DNA from: Burkholderiales bacterium
GTDB lineage: Bacteria > Pseudomonadota > Gammaproteobacteria > Burkholderiales > Burkholderiaceae_E
Assembly: GCA_003577305.1 (NCBI GenBank)
Contig: QEVL01000001.1
Coordinates: forward strand, 90,966-154,965
DNA length: 64,000 bases
Direction: 5' to 3'
Shown here: piece by piece, positions 27,873 to 36,770 of the stretch
Numbering within the stretch: the stretch's first letter is position 1
Layout: each line of letters starts with the position of its first letter
Notes under the pieces: generated by a model
The model's database searches: none
What the model was told of the DNA's origin: nothing
Seen by the model: only the letters and a program-made list of their open reading frames with translations
Position numbers and translations under genes: made by a program

Positions 27873-28754
27873 ATGAGTGCGCCGCGCGCCGAGAACCAGG
27901 ACATCGCGCAGCGTCTTCGCGAAGGCGCCGACCTGCTCGAGGCGCAGGGCGCGAATCCGTTTCGCATCGGCGCCTACCGCAAGGCTGCCGACACGATCGC
28001 GGCGCTGTCCGAAGACTTGCGCGTGATCTTCGAGACGCACGGGCTGCCCGGGCTCGACGCGATCCCGAACGTGGGGCCGGGCATCGCCGGCGCGATCGCC
28101 GAGATGCTCACCAGCGGCAGCTGGAGCCAGCTCGAGCGGCTGCGCGGAACGATCGACGCGGTGCGCCTGTTCCGGACGATTCCGGGCGTCGGCACGCAAC
28201 TCGCCGAGCGGCTGCACGAGCACCTCGGCGTCGATACGCTCGAAGCGCTCGAGGTCGCCGGTCACGAAGGGCGGCTCGCCACCGTTCCCGGCGTCGGCCC
28301 GCGACGCGCCGCCGCGATCCGCGATTCACTCACCGCGATGCTCGATCGCTCGCGGCGCAGGCGCCGCGGCCCCGTGCCGCCGCCGGGCGTCGAGCCTGGC
28401 GTCGGCCTGCTGCTCGAAGTCGATCGACGCTATCGCGACGACGCCGCGGCCGGCAAGCTCCCGACGATCGCGCCCGGGCGCTTCAATCCGCAGGGCAGGG
28501 CGTGGCTGCCCGTGCTGCACGCGAGCATCGACGGCTGGCACGTCACTGCGCTGTACTCGAACACCGCCCGCGCGCACGAGCTCGGCCGGGTGTTCGACTG
28601 GGTCGTGATCTACTTCCACCGCGACGCGCAGCCCGAGCTCCAGCGAACCGTGGTCACCGAAATGCGCGGCGTACTGGCCGGCCGCCGCGTGGTGCGAGGT
28701 CGTGAAGCAGAGTGCCGCGCCTGGTACCTCAGCCAGCCGGAGGCGGCGCGATGA
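27873..28754 (+). CDS. Helix-hairpin-helix protein with Pol-beta/PolX-like N-terminal domain
   Basis: A 293-residue protein. The first ~75 residues match the 8-kDa domain of Pol beta/PolX (NPFRIGAYRKAADTIAAL ... GLDAIPNVGPGIAGAIAEML, a first HhH). A second HhH follows (IPGVGTQLAERLHEHLGV), and a third (TVPGVGPRRAAAIRDSL) at about 130-150. The polymerase palm and the PHP domain of PolX are absent. Instead there is a ~130-residue C-terminal domain (GLLLEVDRRYRDDAAAGKL ... GWHVTALYSNTARAHELG ... DWVVIYF) that I do not recognise beyond its recurrence in similar proteins. DNA binding is likely; lyase or structural roles are unproven. The last 26 bases overlap the convergent malic enzyme gene. Confidence 0.75.
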   Translation: MSAPRAENQDIAQRLREGADLLEAQGANPFRIGAYRKAADTIAALSEDLRVIFETHGLPGLDAIPNVGPGIAGAIAEMLTSGSWSQLERLRGTIDAVRLFRTIPGVGTQLAERLHEHLGVDTLEALEVAGHEGRLATVPGVGPRRAAAIRDSLTAMLDRSRRRRRGPVPPPGVEPGVGLLLEVDRRYRDDAAAGKLPTIAPGRFNPQGRAWLPVLHASIDGWHVTALYSNTARAHELGRVFDWVVIYFHRDAQPELQRTVVTEMRGVLAGRRVVRGREAECRAWYLSQPEAAR

Positions 28755-30075
28755 AGCCTGCGCGCATCAGGGTTTCGGTGGCACCGCGCGCCGCGGCAAT
28801 CGTCGCGGCGGCACCGTCGAGCAGTTGCTCGCGCGACTTGCGCAGCCGCGCGACGCCCTCCGATTGCGCCGCCAGCGCGGTGGCCGCGGCAACCCTCGGG
28901 TAGAGGCCGGGCTCGTCCATTCGCGGCACGATGCGCTCGTCGGACAGGCCCGCGTCGCGCGCGACCGCAGCCAGCTCGCGCGCCGCGGCGATCGCCATCG
29001 AGTCGGTGATCGTGCGCGCGCGCACGTCGAGGACGCCGCGAAAGATCGCCGGAAAGCACAGCGAGTTGTTGACCTGGTTCGGGAAGTCGCTGCGCCCGGT
29101 GGCGACGATGCGCGCGCCGGCCGCGCGGGCCTCCCACGGCCAGATCTCGGGAGTCGGGTTCGCGCAGGCGAACACGACCGCATCGCGCGCCATCGCCCTC
29201 ACCCACGCCGGCTCGATGGTGCCCGGCCCCGGCGCGGAAAATGCGAGGCAGACATCGGCGCCGCGCAGCGCATCGGCCACGCCGCCATTGATCGCGTCGG
29301 CATTCGACTCGGTGCAGATCGCCCACTTCTGTGCGAACGCGGCCTGCTGCGCCTCGATGTCGGTGCGCCCGCGATGCAGGGTGCCGCGCGAATCGCAGGC
29401 GACGATCTGGCCGGGCGCGACGCCTGCCGCCCCGAGCAGCCGGTAGGTGGCGGTGTTGGCCGCACCGATGCCGACCATCGCGATGCGCACCCGATCGAGT
29501 CGCTTGCCGACGACCTCGAGCGCATTGACGAGCCCGGCGAGCGCAACCACCGCGGTGCCCTGCTGGTCGTCGTGCCAGACCGGGATCTTCATTCGCGCAC
29601 GCAGCGCGTCGAGAATGCGAAAGCACTTCGGCTGCGCGATGTCCTCGAGATTGATCGCGCCGAACGAGGGTTCGAGCATCTCCACCGCGCGGACGAACTC
29701 GTCTTCGCTGCCGCTGCGCAGGCACAGGGCCACCGCGTCGACTCCGCCGAGGTACTTGAAGAGCAGCGCCTTGCCCTCCATCACCGGCAGCCCGGCCTCG
29801 GGGCCGATGTCGCCGAGCCCCAGCACGCGGCTGCCGTCCGAGACGACCGCGACAAGGTTGGCGCGGTTTGTGTACTCCCAGGACAGCTCCGGGTCGCGCT
29901 CGATCGCCTTGCACGGCGCGGCGACGCCCGGGGTGTACCAGAGCGCGAAATCGGCAGCCGAGCGGACCGCACACTTGGGCAGCGTCTGCATCTTGCCGCG
30001 ATAGAACGGGTGCAGCCGCATCGCCTCGTCGGCGGGCTGGCTCGCCTTCGCCAGTTCCTGGCTCTCGTCGCTCAT
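28729..30075 (-). CDS. Malic enzyme, short form without phosphotransacetylase domain
   Basis: A 448-residue malic enzyme (malate to pyruvate and CO2 with NAD(P)+). Blocks are LWYTPGVAAPCKAIE (with the catalytic Tyr), LFKYLGGVDAV, IPVWHDDQQGTAVV (metal site), and a nucleotide site MVGIGAANTATYR, followed by FACANPTPEIWP. Typical proteobacterial MaeB has ~760 residues with a C-terminal phosphotransacetylase-like domain; here the protein stops after the malic domain, as in the shorter bacterial form. The cofactor preference cannot be told confidently. The ATG at 30075 is used; the frame upstream has no similarity. Confidence 0.88.
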   Translation of the reverse strand: MSDESQELAKASQPADEAMRLHPFYRGKMQTLPKCAVRSAADFALWYTPGVAAPCKAIERDPELSWEYTNRANLVAVVSDGSRVLGLGDIGPEAGLPVMEGKALLFKYLGGVDAVALCLRSGSEDEFVRAVEMLEPSFGAINLEDIAQPKCFRILDALRARMKIPVWHDDQQGTAVVALAGLVNALEVVGKRLDRVRIAMVGIGAANTATYRLLGAAGVAPGQIVACDSRGTLHRGRTDIEAQQAAFAQKWAICTESNADAINGGVADALRGADVCLAFSAPGPGTIEPAWVRAMARDAVVFACANPTPEIWPWEARAAGARIVATGRSDFPNQVNNSLCFPAIFRGVLDVRARTITDSMAIAAARELAAVARDAGLSDERIVPRMDEPGLYPRVAAATALAAQSEGVARLRKSREQLLDGAAATIAAARGATETLMRAGFIAPPPAG

Positions 30076-30118
30076 CGCGCTCTCTTAACCCGGCTGCCGC
30101 CGCCTGCTTCACACGCGC

Positions 30119-31489
30119 TCAGCCGCCCAGCACGATCGGGGACAGTGCCGCCGCGACGATTCCGAGTGGCGCGACGTAGCGCAGTGCGAAGTGCATCACG
30201 CGCGTGCCGGCCGGGCCGAGGTCGAGTTCCTCGGCGAGCATTCGCCGCGGCGCAGCCCAGCCAGCGAACAGCGCGATCGCCAGTCCGCCGAGCGGCAGCA
30301 TCAGGTTCGACGTCAACTGGTCGAGCAGGTCGAAGAAAGTGGCGCTCGAGGCCATCCCCAGGCTCGCCAGCGGACGCCAGTCGGCCCAGACGTTGAACGA
30401 CAGCACCGTGGCGATGCCCGCCGCGAAGCAGCTGGAAGCGGTCGCCGCCACCGCCACCGTGCGGCGCCATTTCAGCCGTCGCATCAGCAGCGAGACGACC
30501 AGTTCGAGCAGCGAGATCGCCGAGGTGAGCGCGGCAACGCACAGCAGCACGAAGAACGCGATTGCCGCGGCCGTGCCGAACGGCATGCCGGCGAACGCCA
30601 GCGGCAGGGTCACGAACACCAGCCGGGGGCCGCTCGCCGGATCCAGGCCGTGCGCGAAGACGATCGGAAACACCGCCAGCCCCGCGAGCAACGAAATCAC
30701 GGTGTCGGCCGCCACCGAGACGATTGCCGCCTGCGGGAGGCTGATCCCGGCGCCACTGTAGGCCCCGTAGGTGATCATCATGCCCAGCCCCACGCCGATC
30801 GAGAAGAAGCCCAGCCCGAGCGCCTCGAGCGCGGTGCGTGCGCTCAGGTGTCGCAGGTCGAACTCGAACAGGAAGCGCAGCGTCGCGCCGAGATCGCCCT
30901 CGACGATCGACCAGGCTGCCAGCAGGAACATCAGCGCGACCAGCAACGGCATCAGCACCTTCGCCGCGGTCTCGATGCCCTTCTCGACGCCGCGCACCAC
31001 CACCACTGCACCGGCCGTCATGAACAGCGCATGCCAGCCGAGCATCCGCCACGGCGAAGCGAGGAACGCGTCGAAGCGCGCGCCGACCGCCTCGGGGTCG
31101 GCGCCGGGCAGGCCGTACAGCGCGGTCTCGACCGCGTAGCCGAGCGTCCAGCCGCCGATCACCGCGTAGAAGCTCAGGATCAGGTAACCGGTGAGCACGC
31201 CCAGAACGCCGGCCGCGGCCCACCGTCGGCTGGAACCGGCCGCTCGCGCCAATGCCGCGATGCTGCCCGACGCGTCGGCCCCGCCGCGTCGCCCGATCGC
31301 GAACTCGGCCAGCATCAGCGGCACCACGACCAGCACCAGGCCCAGCACGTAGAACAGCACGAAGATGCCGCCGCCGTTGGCGCCGACTTCGTACGGGAAC
31401 TTCCAGATGCTGCCGATGCCGACAGCCGATCCGATCGTCGCGAGAATGAAACCGATCCGCCCGGACCACTTCTCGGGTTGCGCTGACAT
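30119..31489 (-). CDS. Sodium-dependent transporter, NSS/SNF family
   Basis: A 456-residue LeuT-fold secondary transporter with about 11-12 membrane helices. Helix 1 carries the sodium/substrate motif ATIGSAVGIGSIWKFPYEVGANGGG at about 16-40 (given for its position). LLVALMFLLAAWS, GMMITYGAYSG and SVAADTVISLLAGLAVFPIVF correspond to helices 5-7. Bacterial members take up amino acids with Na+. The ATG at 31489 (MSAQPEKW) is chosen because helix 1 follows at the normal distance; the 130-residue upstream extension overlaps the HTHP gene. Confidence 0.9.
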   Translation of the reverse strand: MSAQPEKWSGRIGFILATIGSAVGIGSIWKFPYEVGANGGGIFVLFYVLGLVLVVVPLMLAEFAIGRRGGADASGSIAALARAAGSSRRWAAAGVLGVLTGYLILSFYAVIGGWTLGYAVETALYGLPGADPEAVGARFDAFLASPWRMLGWHALFMTAGAVVVVRGVEKGIETAAKVLMPLLVALMFLLAAWSIVEGDLGATLRFLFEFDLRHLSARTALEALGLGFFSIGVGLGMMITYGAYSGAGISLPQAAIVSVAADTVISLLAGLAVFPIVFAHGLDPASGPRLVFVTLPLAFAGMPFGTAAAIAFFVLLCVAALTSAISLLELVVSLLMRRLKWRRTVAVAATASSCFAAGIATVLSFNVWADWRPLASLGMASSATFFDLLDQLTSNLMLPLGGLAIALFAGWAAPRRMLAEELDLGPAGTRVMHFALRYVAPLGIVAAALSPIVLGG

Positions 31490-31590
31490 TCCGGCCCAGT
31501 CTGCGATGCAGACGGGGACTCTACCCCAGGAGTCCGCCGGAGTTGCGCGGACCTCGCGCGAACCCCCTGCCGGCGGCTCGCGCGCGCCAT

Positions 31591-31821
31591 TCAGCTGCGC
31601 CAGTAGTTGTTCGCCGCCGCGACGGTCTGGAAATTGATCGCGATCACCTGCGACGCCGCGGTGAGGCTGTCGGCGTTCTCGGCGTATTCGGGGCGCAGTT
31701 TCTCGCGCACCTCGCCCGACGGTTGCGTGTACTTCACGCCCATCCGCGAAAGCTTGATGGCCAGTTCGAAGCCCTCCTGGGGGCCGCTGGTGATCAGGCT
31801 GGTCAGCCACTTGTCGGACAT
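31591..31821 (-). CDS. Hexameric tyrosine-coordinated heme protein (HTHP)
   Basis: A 76-residue cytoplasmic-looking protein that I recognise as HTHP, first described from a marine Silicibacter species: a ring of six small helical subunits each binding heme through a tyrosine, with peroxidase- and catalase-like activity. Matching blocks are SDKWLTSLITSGPQEGFELAIKLSR, VKYTQP and the final IAINFQTVAAANNYWRS. Tyr46 in RPEYAENA most likely corresponds to the heme ligand; Tyr31 is the other candidate. There is no signal peptide. It is separated by 101 bases from the NSS transporter start and appears to be its own unit. Recognition is from memory. Confidence 0.78.
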   Translation of the reverse strand: MSDKWLTSLITSGPQEGFELAIKLSRMGVKYTQPSGEVREKLRPEYAENADSLTAASQVIAINFQTVAAANNYWRS

Positions 31822-31993
31822 GTCGTCTCCCGGTTGTCAGACGCGAGTCTAAGGTGTCGCGACCGCCAGCGTGCAAGAACACGCGTGCGCGAGTACGGTT
31901 TGCAAGCGCCGCGCGGCCGCCGGCGGTTCATCGGTTATCGTTCGCCACGATGCGCAGCGAAGACGACGATACGGCCACGCGAGCGGGCGCCGG

Positions 31994-32950
31994 ATGAGCC
32001 CCACGCATGCGCTTCGACTGCTCGGCCGCCAGGCCCGCTGGGCGCTGCCCGCCGGCGTGTTCGCCGGCGTGGCTGTGCCGCCGCTCGCGACCGCGCTTCG
32101 CCCGCTGCTCACCGCTGCAGTGATCGGCACGCTGACCGCGGCGCTGCTGCGCCTCGACTGGGGCCGGCTCGCCGAAGCGATGCGCCGGCCGGCACTGCCG
32201 GCGGCGATCGGCGCGTGGCAGCTGGTCGCTTCGCCGGTGCTCGCCTGGGCGGCAGCGGCGCTGGCCGGCTTCGCTCCAGAAACCCGCCTGCTGCTGGTGC
32301 TTCAGGCCGCCGCCCCGCCGATCGGCTCGGCCGCGGTGTTCGCGATGATCGTCGGGCTGGACGGCATCCTCGCGGTCATAGGCACCGTCGTCACCACCTT
32401 GCTGCTGCCGCTCAGCCTGACCGTGCTGGTTGCGCTGCTGCTGCCGCAGGCCGGCGTGCAGGTCGACCTCGCCGCGTTCTTCGTGCGCGTCGCGCTGCTG
32501 GTCGCAGCGCCGTTCGCGCTCGCGTGGGCGCTGCGCCGCGGCCTCGGCGCCGTGCGTCTGGCCCGGCACGACGAGCTGCTCGGCGGGGTGAACGTGGCGC
32601 TGCTGCTCGTGTTCGCGATCGCGGTGATGGACGGCGTGACTGCACGCCTGTCGAGCGAGCCCGCATACATCGCGAAGCTGCTCTGGCTCGCCTGCCTGGC
32701 CACCGCCGCGCTGCACCTGGCCGGCTACGCGGTGTTCCGCCGCGCCGGCATCACCACCGCCTACAGTGCGGCACTGATGAGCGGCAACCGCAACATGGGC
32801 CTGATGCTGGTCGTCACCGCCGGCACCGCGGGCGACGCGTTCTCGCTGTACGTGGGGATTGCGCAGATCCCGATGTACTTCGCGCCGCTGCTGCTCGAGC
32901 CGTTCCTCAGGCGCAGCCTGCGCCAGGGGCCCGGGCACCGGGGATCCTGA
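31994..32950 (+). CDS. Bile acid:sodium symporter-like (BASS) membrane transporter
   Basis: A 318-residue protein with about nine or ten hydrophobic helices and the overall pattern of the BASS/arsenite-transporter fold. The helix-4 region has APPIGSAAVFAMIVGLDGILAVIG and the helix-9 region has YSAALMSGNRNMGLMLVV, with the SGNRNMG crossover typical of this family. Substrate unknown (organic anions or keto acids in relatives). The ATG at 31994 is used because the predicted first helix follows after ~15 residues. Divergent from the HTHP gene across ~170 bases. Confidence 0.8.
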   Translation: MSPTHALRLLGRQARWALPAGVFAGVAVPPLATALRPLLTAAVIGTLTAALLRLDWGRLAEAMRRPALPAAIGAWQLVASPVLAWAAAALAGFAPETRLLLVLQAAAPPIGSAAVFAMIVGLDGILAVIGTVVTTLLLPLSLTVLVALLLPQAGVQVDLAAFFVRVALLVAAPFALAWALRRGLGAVRLARHDELLGGVNVALLLVFAIAVMDGVTARLSSEPAYIAKLLWLACLATAALHLAGYAVFRRAGITTAYSAALMSGNRNMGLMLVVTAGTAGDAFSLYVGIAQIPMYFAPLLLEPFLRRSLRQGPGHRGS

Positions 32951-33127
32951 GCCGCGCATCCCCCGCCTTCGACGGGAGGGCGCGCGAGGCGCTGCGCAGA
33001 CCGCCGGCGCCGCTCGCGCCGCCGCCCGTCGGCGCCCGTTGCGTGTGCCCGTCGGAAACGCGCGCCCGCCGTTGGCGCCCCTGCGAGGCCTGCCTACCAT
33101 GCGGGGAGTCCGACCCGATCCGACTCC

Positions 33128-34606
33128 ATGCGAATCAAGGCCTCCTCGTGCCTGCCCAACCGGGTGCGCCTGCCCGTCGAGAAGCTCGAACACGGAATGT
33201 TCGTTGCCGAGCTCGACCGGCCGTGGCTCGACACGCCGTTCCCGCTCGAAGCACTGTACGTGCGCAACGATGCCGAGCTGCAGACCTTGCGCCGGATGTG
33301 CCGATACGTGGTCGTCGACATCGAGCGCTCGCGCGAAGACGTGGCCGCGCGGCTGCGCGAGGCGCTCGCCCGCGCCATGGGTGACCGCGGGGGATTGCGC
33401 GCCCTGATGACGCGGACGTTCAGGGCCTTCTTCCGCCGTGGCGCGCACGACGAGCGCGCGGCACGCCCGCGCCTGCCTCGCGCCGAAGCAGAGGCGCAAC
33501 CGCCGCGGGCAGCCCCCGAAACAGGCGTGGGCGAAAGCGACAGCGGGCTGCCGAGCACCCTTGCGGCCACGCTTCATCTGCCGCGCGGGACGACGCTGCG
33601 CGCGTATCCCGAGCCCGTGCCGCTCGAACAGGCACTGCCGCGCGCGCGCGAATCGTGGACGCGCGGGGCCGAGACGCTGCGAGCGCTGCTCGAAGACCTG
33701 CGCAACGACGCTCCCGGCAGCCTGCGCGACGTCGCGAAGGTGGCCGACGACCTGGTCGAGAGCATGGTCGAGACCCCCGACGCGATGATGTGGGTGGCCA
33801 GGCTGCGCGACCAGGACCGGAGCACCTATCATCATTGCCTGAAGGTCGCGATCCACCTGATCGCGCTCGGCCGCCAGATCGGCTTTCCGCGCGACGACCT
33901 CGTACGGCTCGCGCAGATCGGCATGCTCGCCGACGTCGGCAAGATCCGCCTGCCGCGGGCGCTGCTCGAAAAGCCCGGCATGCTGACCCCGCCCGAGCAA
34001 CTCGTGGTGAGGCGTCACGTGCGCATCGGCATCGAGACGCTGCGCAAGAGCATGATTCTCGACCGCAAGGTCGAGGAGGGCATCGCGCAGCACCACGAGC
34101 GGCTCGACGGCTCGGGTTATCCGCTCGGGCTGCAGGGCATGGACATCGGGATCTTCGGTCGCATGGCCGGAATCGCGGATTGCTTCGCTGCGCTGATCTC
34201 CGACCGGCCGTATGCGAAGGCCGCAGCGCCCCAGGAGGCGCTGATGCAGATGTTCCGCTGGTGCGGCACCTCGTTTCACGCGCCGCTGTTCGAGCAGTTC
34301 GTCCAGGCGATCGGCGTCTTCCCGGTCGGCAGCCTGGTCGAACTGTCGAACGGCGAGGCGGCGATCGTGATGGCCCACAACCGGGTGCGCCGCCTGGAGC
34401 CGCGTGTGCTCGTGCTGGCAGGTCCCGATCACGTGCCGCTCGCGGCGCCCTTCGAGCGCGACCTGCTGACAGGGCCGGTCGACGGCGCGGGCAAGCCGAT
34501 TCGCATCGCCGGCGGACTGCCGGCCGGCGCCTACGGGCTGCAGCTTCGCGACTACTATGCCGACGCAAGCGCATCGCCCGAAGGACACGCGCTTGCAGCC
34601 GCATGA
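33128..34606 (+). CDS. DUF3391 / HD-GYP domain protein, c-di-GMP phosphodiesterase type with altered HD motif
   Basis: A 492-residue protein. Residues ~10-130 are the DUF3391 N-terminal domain (VEKLEHGMFVAELDRPWLDTPF), then a low-complexity linker. HD-GYP follows at about 215-390: YHHCLKVAIHLIALG, GMLADVGKIRLP, GIAQHHERLDGSGYPLGL (GYP motif intact) and IADCFAALISDRPYAKA. In active enzymes the metal site begins LLHDIGK; here it is MLADVGK, with Ala in place of the His. Loss of this metal ligand may abolish hydrolysis or restrict the metal site. The next gene overlaps its end. Confidence 0.87.
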   Translation: MRIKASSCLPNRVRLPVEKLEHGMFVAELDRPWLDTPFPLEALYVRNDAELQTLRRMCRYVVVDIERSREDVAARLREALARAMGDRGGLRALMTRTFRAFFRRGAHDERAARPRLPRAEAEAQPPRAAPETGVGESDSGLPSTLAATLHLPRGTTLRAYPEPVPLEQALPRARESWTRGAETLRALLEDLRNDAPGSLRDVAKVADDLVESMVETPDAMMWVARLRDQDRSTYHHCLKVAIHLIALGRQIGFPRDDLVRLAQIGMLADVGKIRLPRALLEKPGMLTPPEQLVVRRHVRIGIETLRKSMILDRKVEEGIAQHHERLDGSGYPLGLQGMDIGIFGRMAGIADCFAALISDRPYAKAAAPQEALMQMFRWCGTSFHAPLFEQFVQAIGVFPVGSLVELSNGEAAIVMAHNRVRRLEPRVLVLAGPDHVPLAAPFERDLLTGPVDGAGKPIRIAGGLPAGAYGLQLRDYYADASASPEGHALAAA

Positions 34607-35915
34607 ACGCGCCCGGGGGCGGCTCGCGCCCGCCGGACTGCTGCGCCTGCTCGAAGAGCAGCTGGCACACGCCGGCGGTGCGCGCGTCGCACTGCTCGTC
34701 ATCGCGCTGAGCCCTTCGGACCGGCAGCTGGCGATTGGCCGCGGTGTGGCCGTGCGCACCGTGCTCGGCGAAGTCGCCCGCCGCGTCGAGAGCCTGCTGC
34801 GCAGCGACGACCGTTACGCCTTCGCATCGCGCGAGGAGCTCTGGGTGCTGCTCGTCGGCCTGCCGAGCGAACCGCTGGCCGAGCTCGCCGCCCGTACGCT
34901 TCTCGATCGTCTGCGGCGGCCGATTGCGGTGCCATCGACTTCCGGCAGCGCCGGAGCAATCCATCTTCAGCCGTCGATCGGCGTCGCGTGGACGTCGGGG
35001 CCGGCAGGGCTCGACGCGTCGTCGATGCTCGCGGCCGTGACCGGCGCCGCGGCCTCCGGCCAGGGAATCCGCCTGCGCCGGCTGCGCGGCGCGCGCGACC
35101 ACGCGCCGAACCAGGCGCAACTCGAGCAGGAGCTGCTCGAGGCGCTCGACGGCAACGAGCTGGAGGTTCACTTCCAACCGCAACTCGACCTGCGCGATGG
35201 CCGGTGCAGCTCGGCCGAGGCGCTGATCCGCTGGCGGCGCCGCGACGGCAGCGCCGCGGATCCGGAAGCGATCGTGGCCATCTGCGAACGCCGCGAACTG
35301 ATCGTGCCGCTGACCCGATTCACGTTGAACACCTCGTTGCGCCGCATGTCCGAATGGTCCGGGCTCGGCCTGGACATGTCGGTCGCGGTCAACCTGTCGG
35401 CCGCGACGCTGTCGGATCCGACCCTGCCGCTGATGGTGTCGCAGGCGCTCGAGACCTGGGGCGTGCCGGCAAACCGGCTCACGCTCGAACTGACCGAAAA
35501 CGCGCTGATCCGGAACCTGCGGGTCGCAGCCGAGGCGATGAAGCAGATCCACGATCTCGGTTGCCGGTTGTCGATCGACGATTTCGGCACCGGATACTCG
35601 CCCTACACCTACCTGCGCCAGTTCTCGTTCCAGGAGCTGAAGATCGACCGCTCGTTCGTCCGGCACATCCACTGCGACGACGGCGATCGGCGGATCGTGC
35701 GCTCGCTGGTCGAGCTCGCGCACGCGTTCGGCATGCACGCGGTCGCCGAAGGCGTCGAGGACCAGGAGTCGCTGCTGGCCCTGCGCGCGCTCGGTTGCGA
35801 CCTGGCGCAAGGCTGGCATGTCTCGGCCGCGCTGGCGGCCGACGACTTCGCGAAGTGGTGCCTCGCTCGCCGCGATGCCGCGATGAAGCGGCAGGCTGCG
35901 GCGGCCCAGCCTTGA
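34557..35915 (+). CDS. EAL-domain c-di-GMP phosphodiesterase with degenerate GGDEF-like N terminus
   Basis: Up to 452 residues. The N-terminal ~170 residues have the fold pattern of a GGDEF domain (LLRLLEEQLAHAGGARVALLVI, DDRYAFASREELWVLLVG) without the GG[D/E]EF signature. The EAL domain (about 185-435) keeps the catalytic set: AEALIRW, NLSAATL, LELTENALI, SIDDFGTGYS, ELKIDRSFV and AEGVED. So it should hydrolyse c-di-GMP to pGpG. The frame begins at an ATG at 34557 inside the HD-GYP gene; a TTG at 34593 giving a 14-base overlap is an alternative. Overlap with the HD-GYP gene indicates co-transcription. Confidence 0.85.
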   Translation: MPTQAHRPKDTRLQPHERARGRLAPAGLLRLLEEQLAHAGGARVALLVIALSPSDRQLAIGRGVAVRTVLGEVARRVESLLRSDDRYAFASREELWVLLVGLPSEPLAELAARTLLDRLRRPIAVPSTSGSAGAIHLQPSIGVAWTSGPAGLDASSMLAAVTGAAASGQGIRLRRLRGARDHAPNQAQLEQELLEALDGNELEVHFQPQLDLRDGRCSSAEALIRWRRRDGSAADPEAIVAICERRELIVPLTRFTLNTSLRRMSEWSGLGLDMSVAVNLSAATLSDPTLPLMVSQALETWGVPANRLTLELTENALIRNLRVAAEAMKQIHDLGCRLSIDDFGTGYSPYTYLRQFSFQELKIDRSFVRHIHCDDGDRRIVRSLVELAHAFGMHAVAEGVEDQESLLALRALGCDLAQGWHVSAALAADDFAKWCLARRDAAMKRQAAAAQP

Positions 35916-35922
35916 GCGGGCT

Positions 35923-36432
35923 CTAGCCGCCGCCAGCTCGCTTCGGTACCGCGATCTGATAGATGCCGTGGCACGCGTTGCACTTGCCCAGCATCTCGCC
36001 GACCTGTCCCATCGTGTGCTTCGGGTCGCCCAGCGATTCGGCGTCGAGCGCGATGGTGTCGAAGCTCGTGTGCACTGCGCCCGCCAGTTGCTTGAACGTG
36101 TCGGGTAGTTTGGCCACCGTCTCGGATGGAATCTCGTTGGCTGCGCCGCTGCCCATGGTTCGCGCCGCAGCGGCCACGGACTTCATGTCCTCGTCGGGCA
36201 GCGCCTCGCTGATCGTCTGCAGCACGGCGAGAAAGTTGCGCATTTCATCCAGGACCAGGTGCCGCTCGGCATCGGTGAGCACCAGTGCCATGCGGTCATC
36301 GGCCGCCGCCGCCGGCGCCGCCGATCGCGCCGGATCGAGGAACGGCGCAAGGATTACAGCGAGCAGCGCACCGAAGGCAATGAGGGCGACAGATCGGATC
36401 GAGTGTCTCACGAGCTTGCTTCCCCTGGTCAC
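35923..36432 (-). CDS. Cytochrome c'-like protein, single CxxCH at C terminus
   Basis: A 169-residue exported protein: basic N terminus, one hydrophobic segment (about 12-32) acting as signal or anchor, then a four-helix-type domain. A heme c site, CNACHGIY, lies close to the C terminus, as in cytochrome c' and b562-like folds. The start is a GTG at 36432 overlapping the soxZ stop by four bases (GTGA), so it belongs to the sox operon. A similar CxxCH protein is encoded at the operon's beginning (40263-40889). A periplasmic electron-transfer or gas/sulfur ligand-binding role is plausible; not shown. Confidence 0.8.
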   Translation of the reverse strand: MTRGSKLVRHSIRSVALIAFGALLAVILAPFLDPARSAAPAAAADDRMALVLTDAERHLVLDEMRNFLAVLQTISEALPDEDMKSVAAAARTMGSGAANEIPSETVAKLPDTFKQLAGAVHTSFDTIALDAESLGDPKHTMGQVGEMLGKCNACHGIYQIAVPKRAGGG

Positions 36433-36743
36433 CCGATCGTTGCTTCGGCGCGATCGCGCTCACCCTTGTTGTCTTCCCATTCGACGACCAGTCGGTCGCC
36501 GGCCTTCACACCGCGCACCCGGAACCCCAGCAGCGGGTTGCGGGAGATGGCCGGCCCCCACTGCGCATCCACGACCTGACGACCGTTGATCGTCGCCGTG
36601 ACCGTCTGGATGAAGTGGGCCGGAGAGACCTTGCCGGTGGCCGGATCCTTGCGTTGCCCCGTTTCCATCGGGTGCATGATCAGGACCGCGATGTGGGCCG
36701 TTCCGTCGACGATCCGGGCGCGGATCTTCATGCTCGATGCCAT
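36429..36743 (-). CDS. soxZ: Sulfur oxidation protein SoxZ
   Basis: A 104-residue SoxZ, the partner that with SoxY forms the periplasmic carrier of sulfur intermediates. Family blocks: MKIRARIVDGTAHIAVLIMHPMETGQRKD, HFIQTVTATING and WGPAISRNPLLGF. There is no signal peptide, as expected, because SoxZ is exported with SoxY. The ATG at 36743 and a second at 36731 (MKIRA) are both possible. It lies 27 bases after soxY. Confidence 0.93.
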   Translation of the reverse strand: MASSMKIRARIVDGTAHIAVLIMHPMETGQRKDPATGKVSPAHFIQTVTATINGRQVVDAQWGPAISRNPLLGFRVRGVKAGDRLVVEWEDNKGERDRAEATIG

Positions 36744-36770
36744 TCGATGCTCCTCGCTGCCTTCGATCGA

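Noticed and set aside
26528..27967. 479-residue open frame containing the TetR protein
   Set aside because: The first ~260 residues lie antisense to folE; the TetR domain begins at the ATG at 27178.
30119..31882. N-terminal extension of the NSS transporter to 587 residues
   Set aside because: The extension overlaps the HTHP gene, has no similarity, and the normal N terminus starts at 31489.
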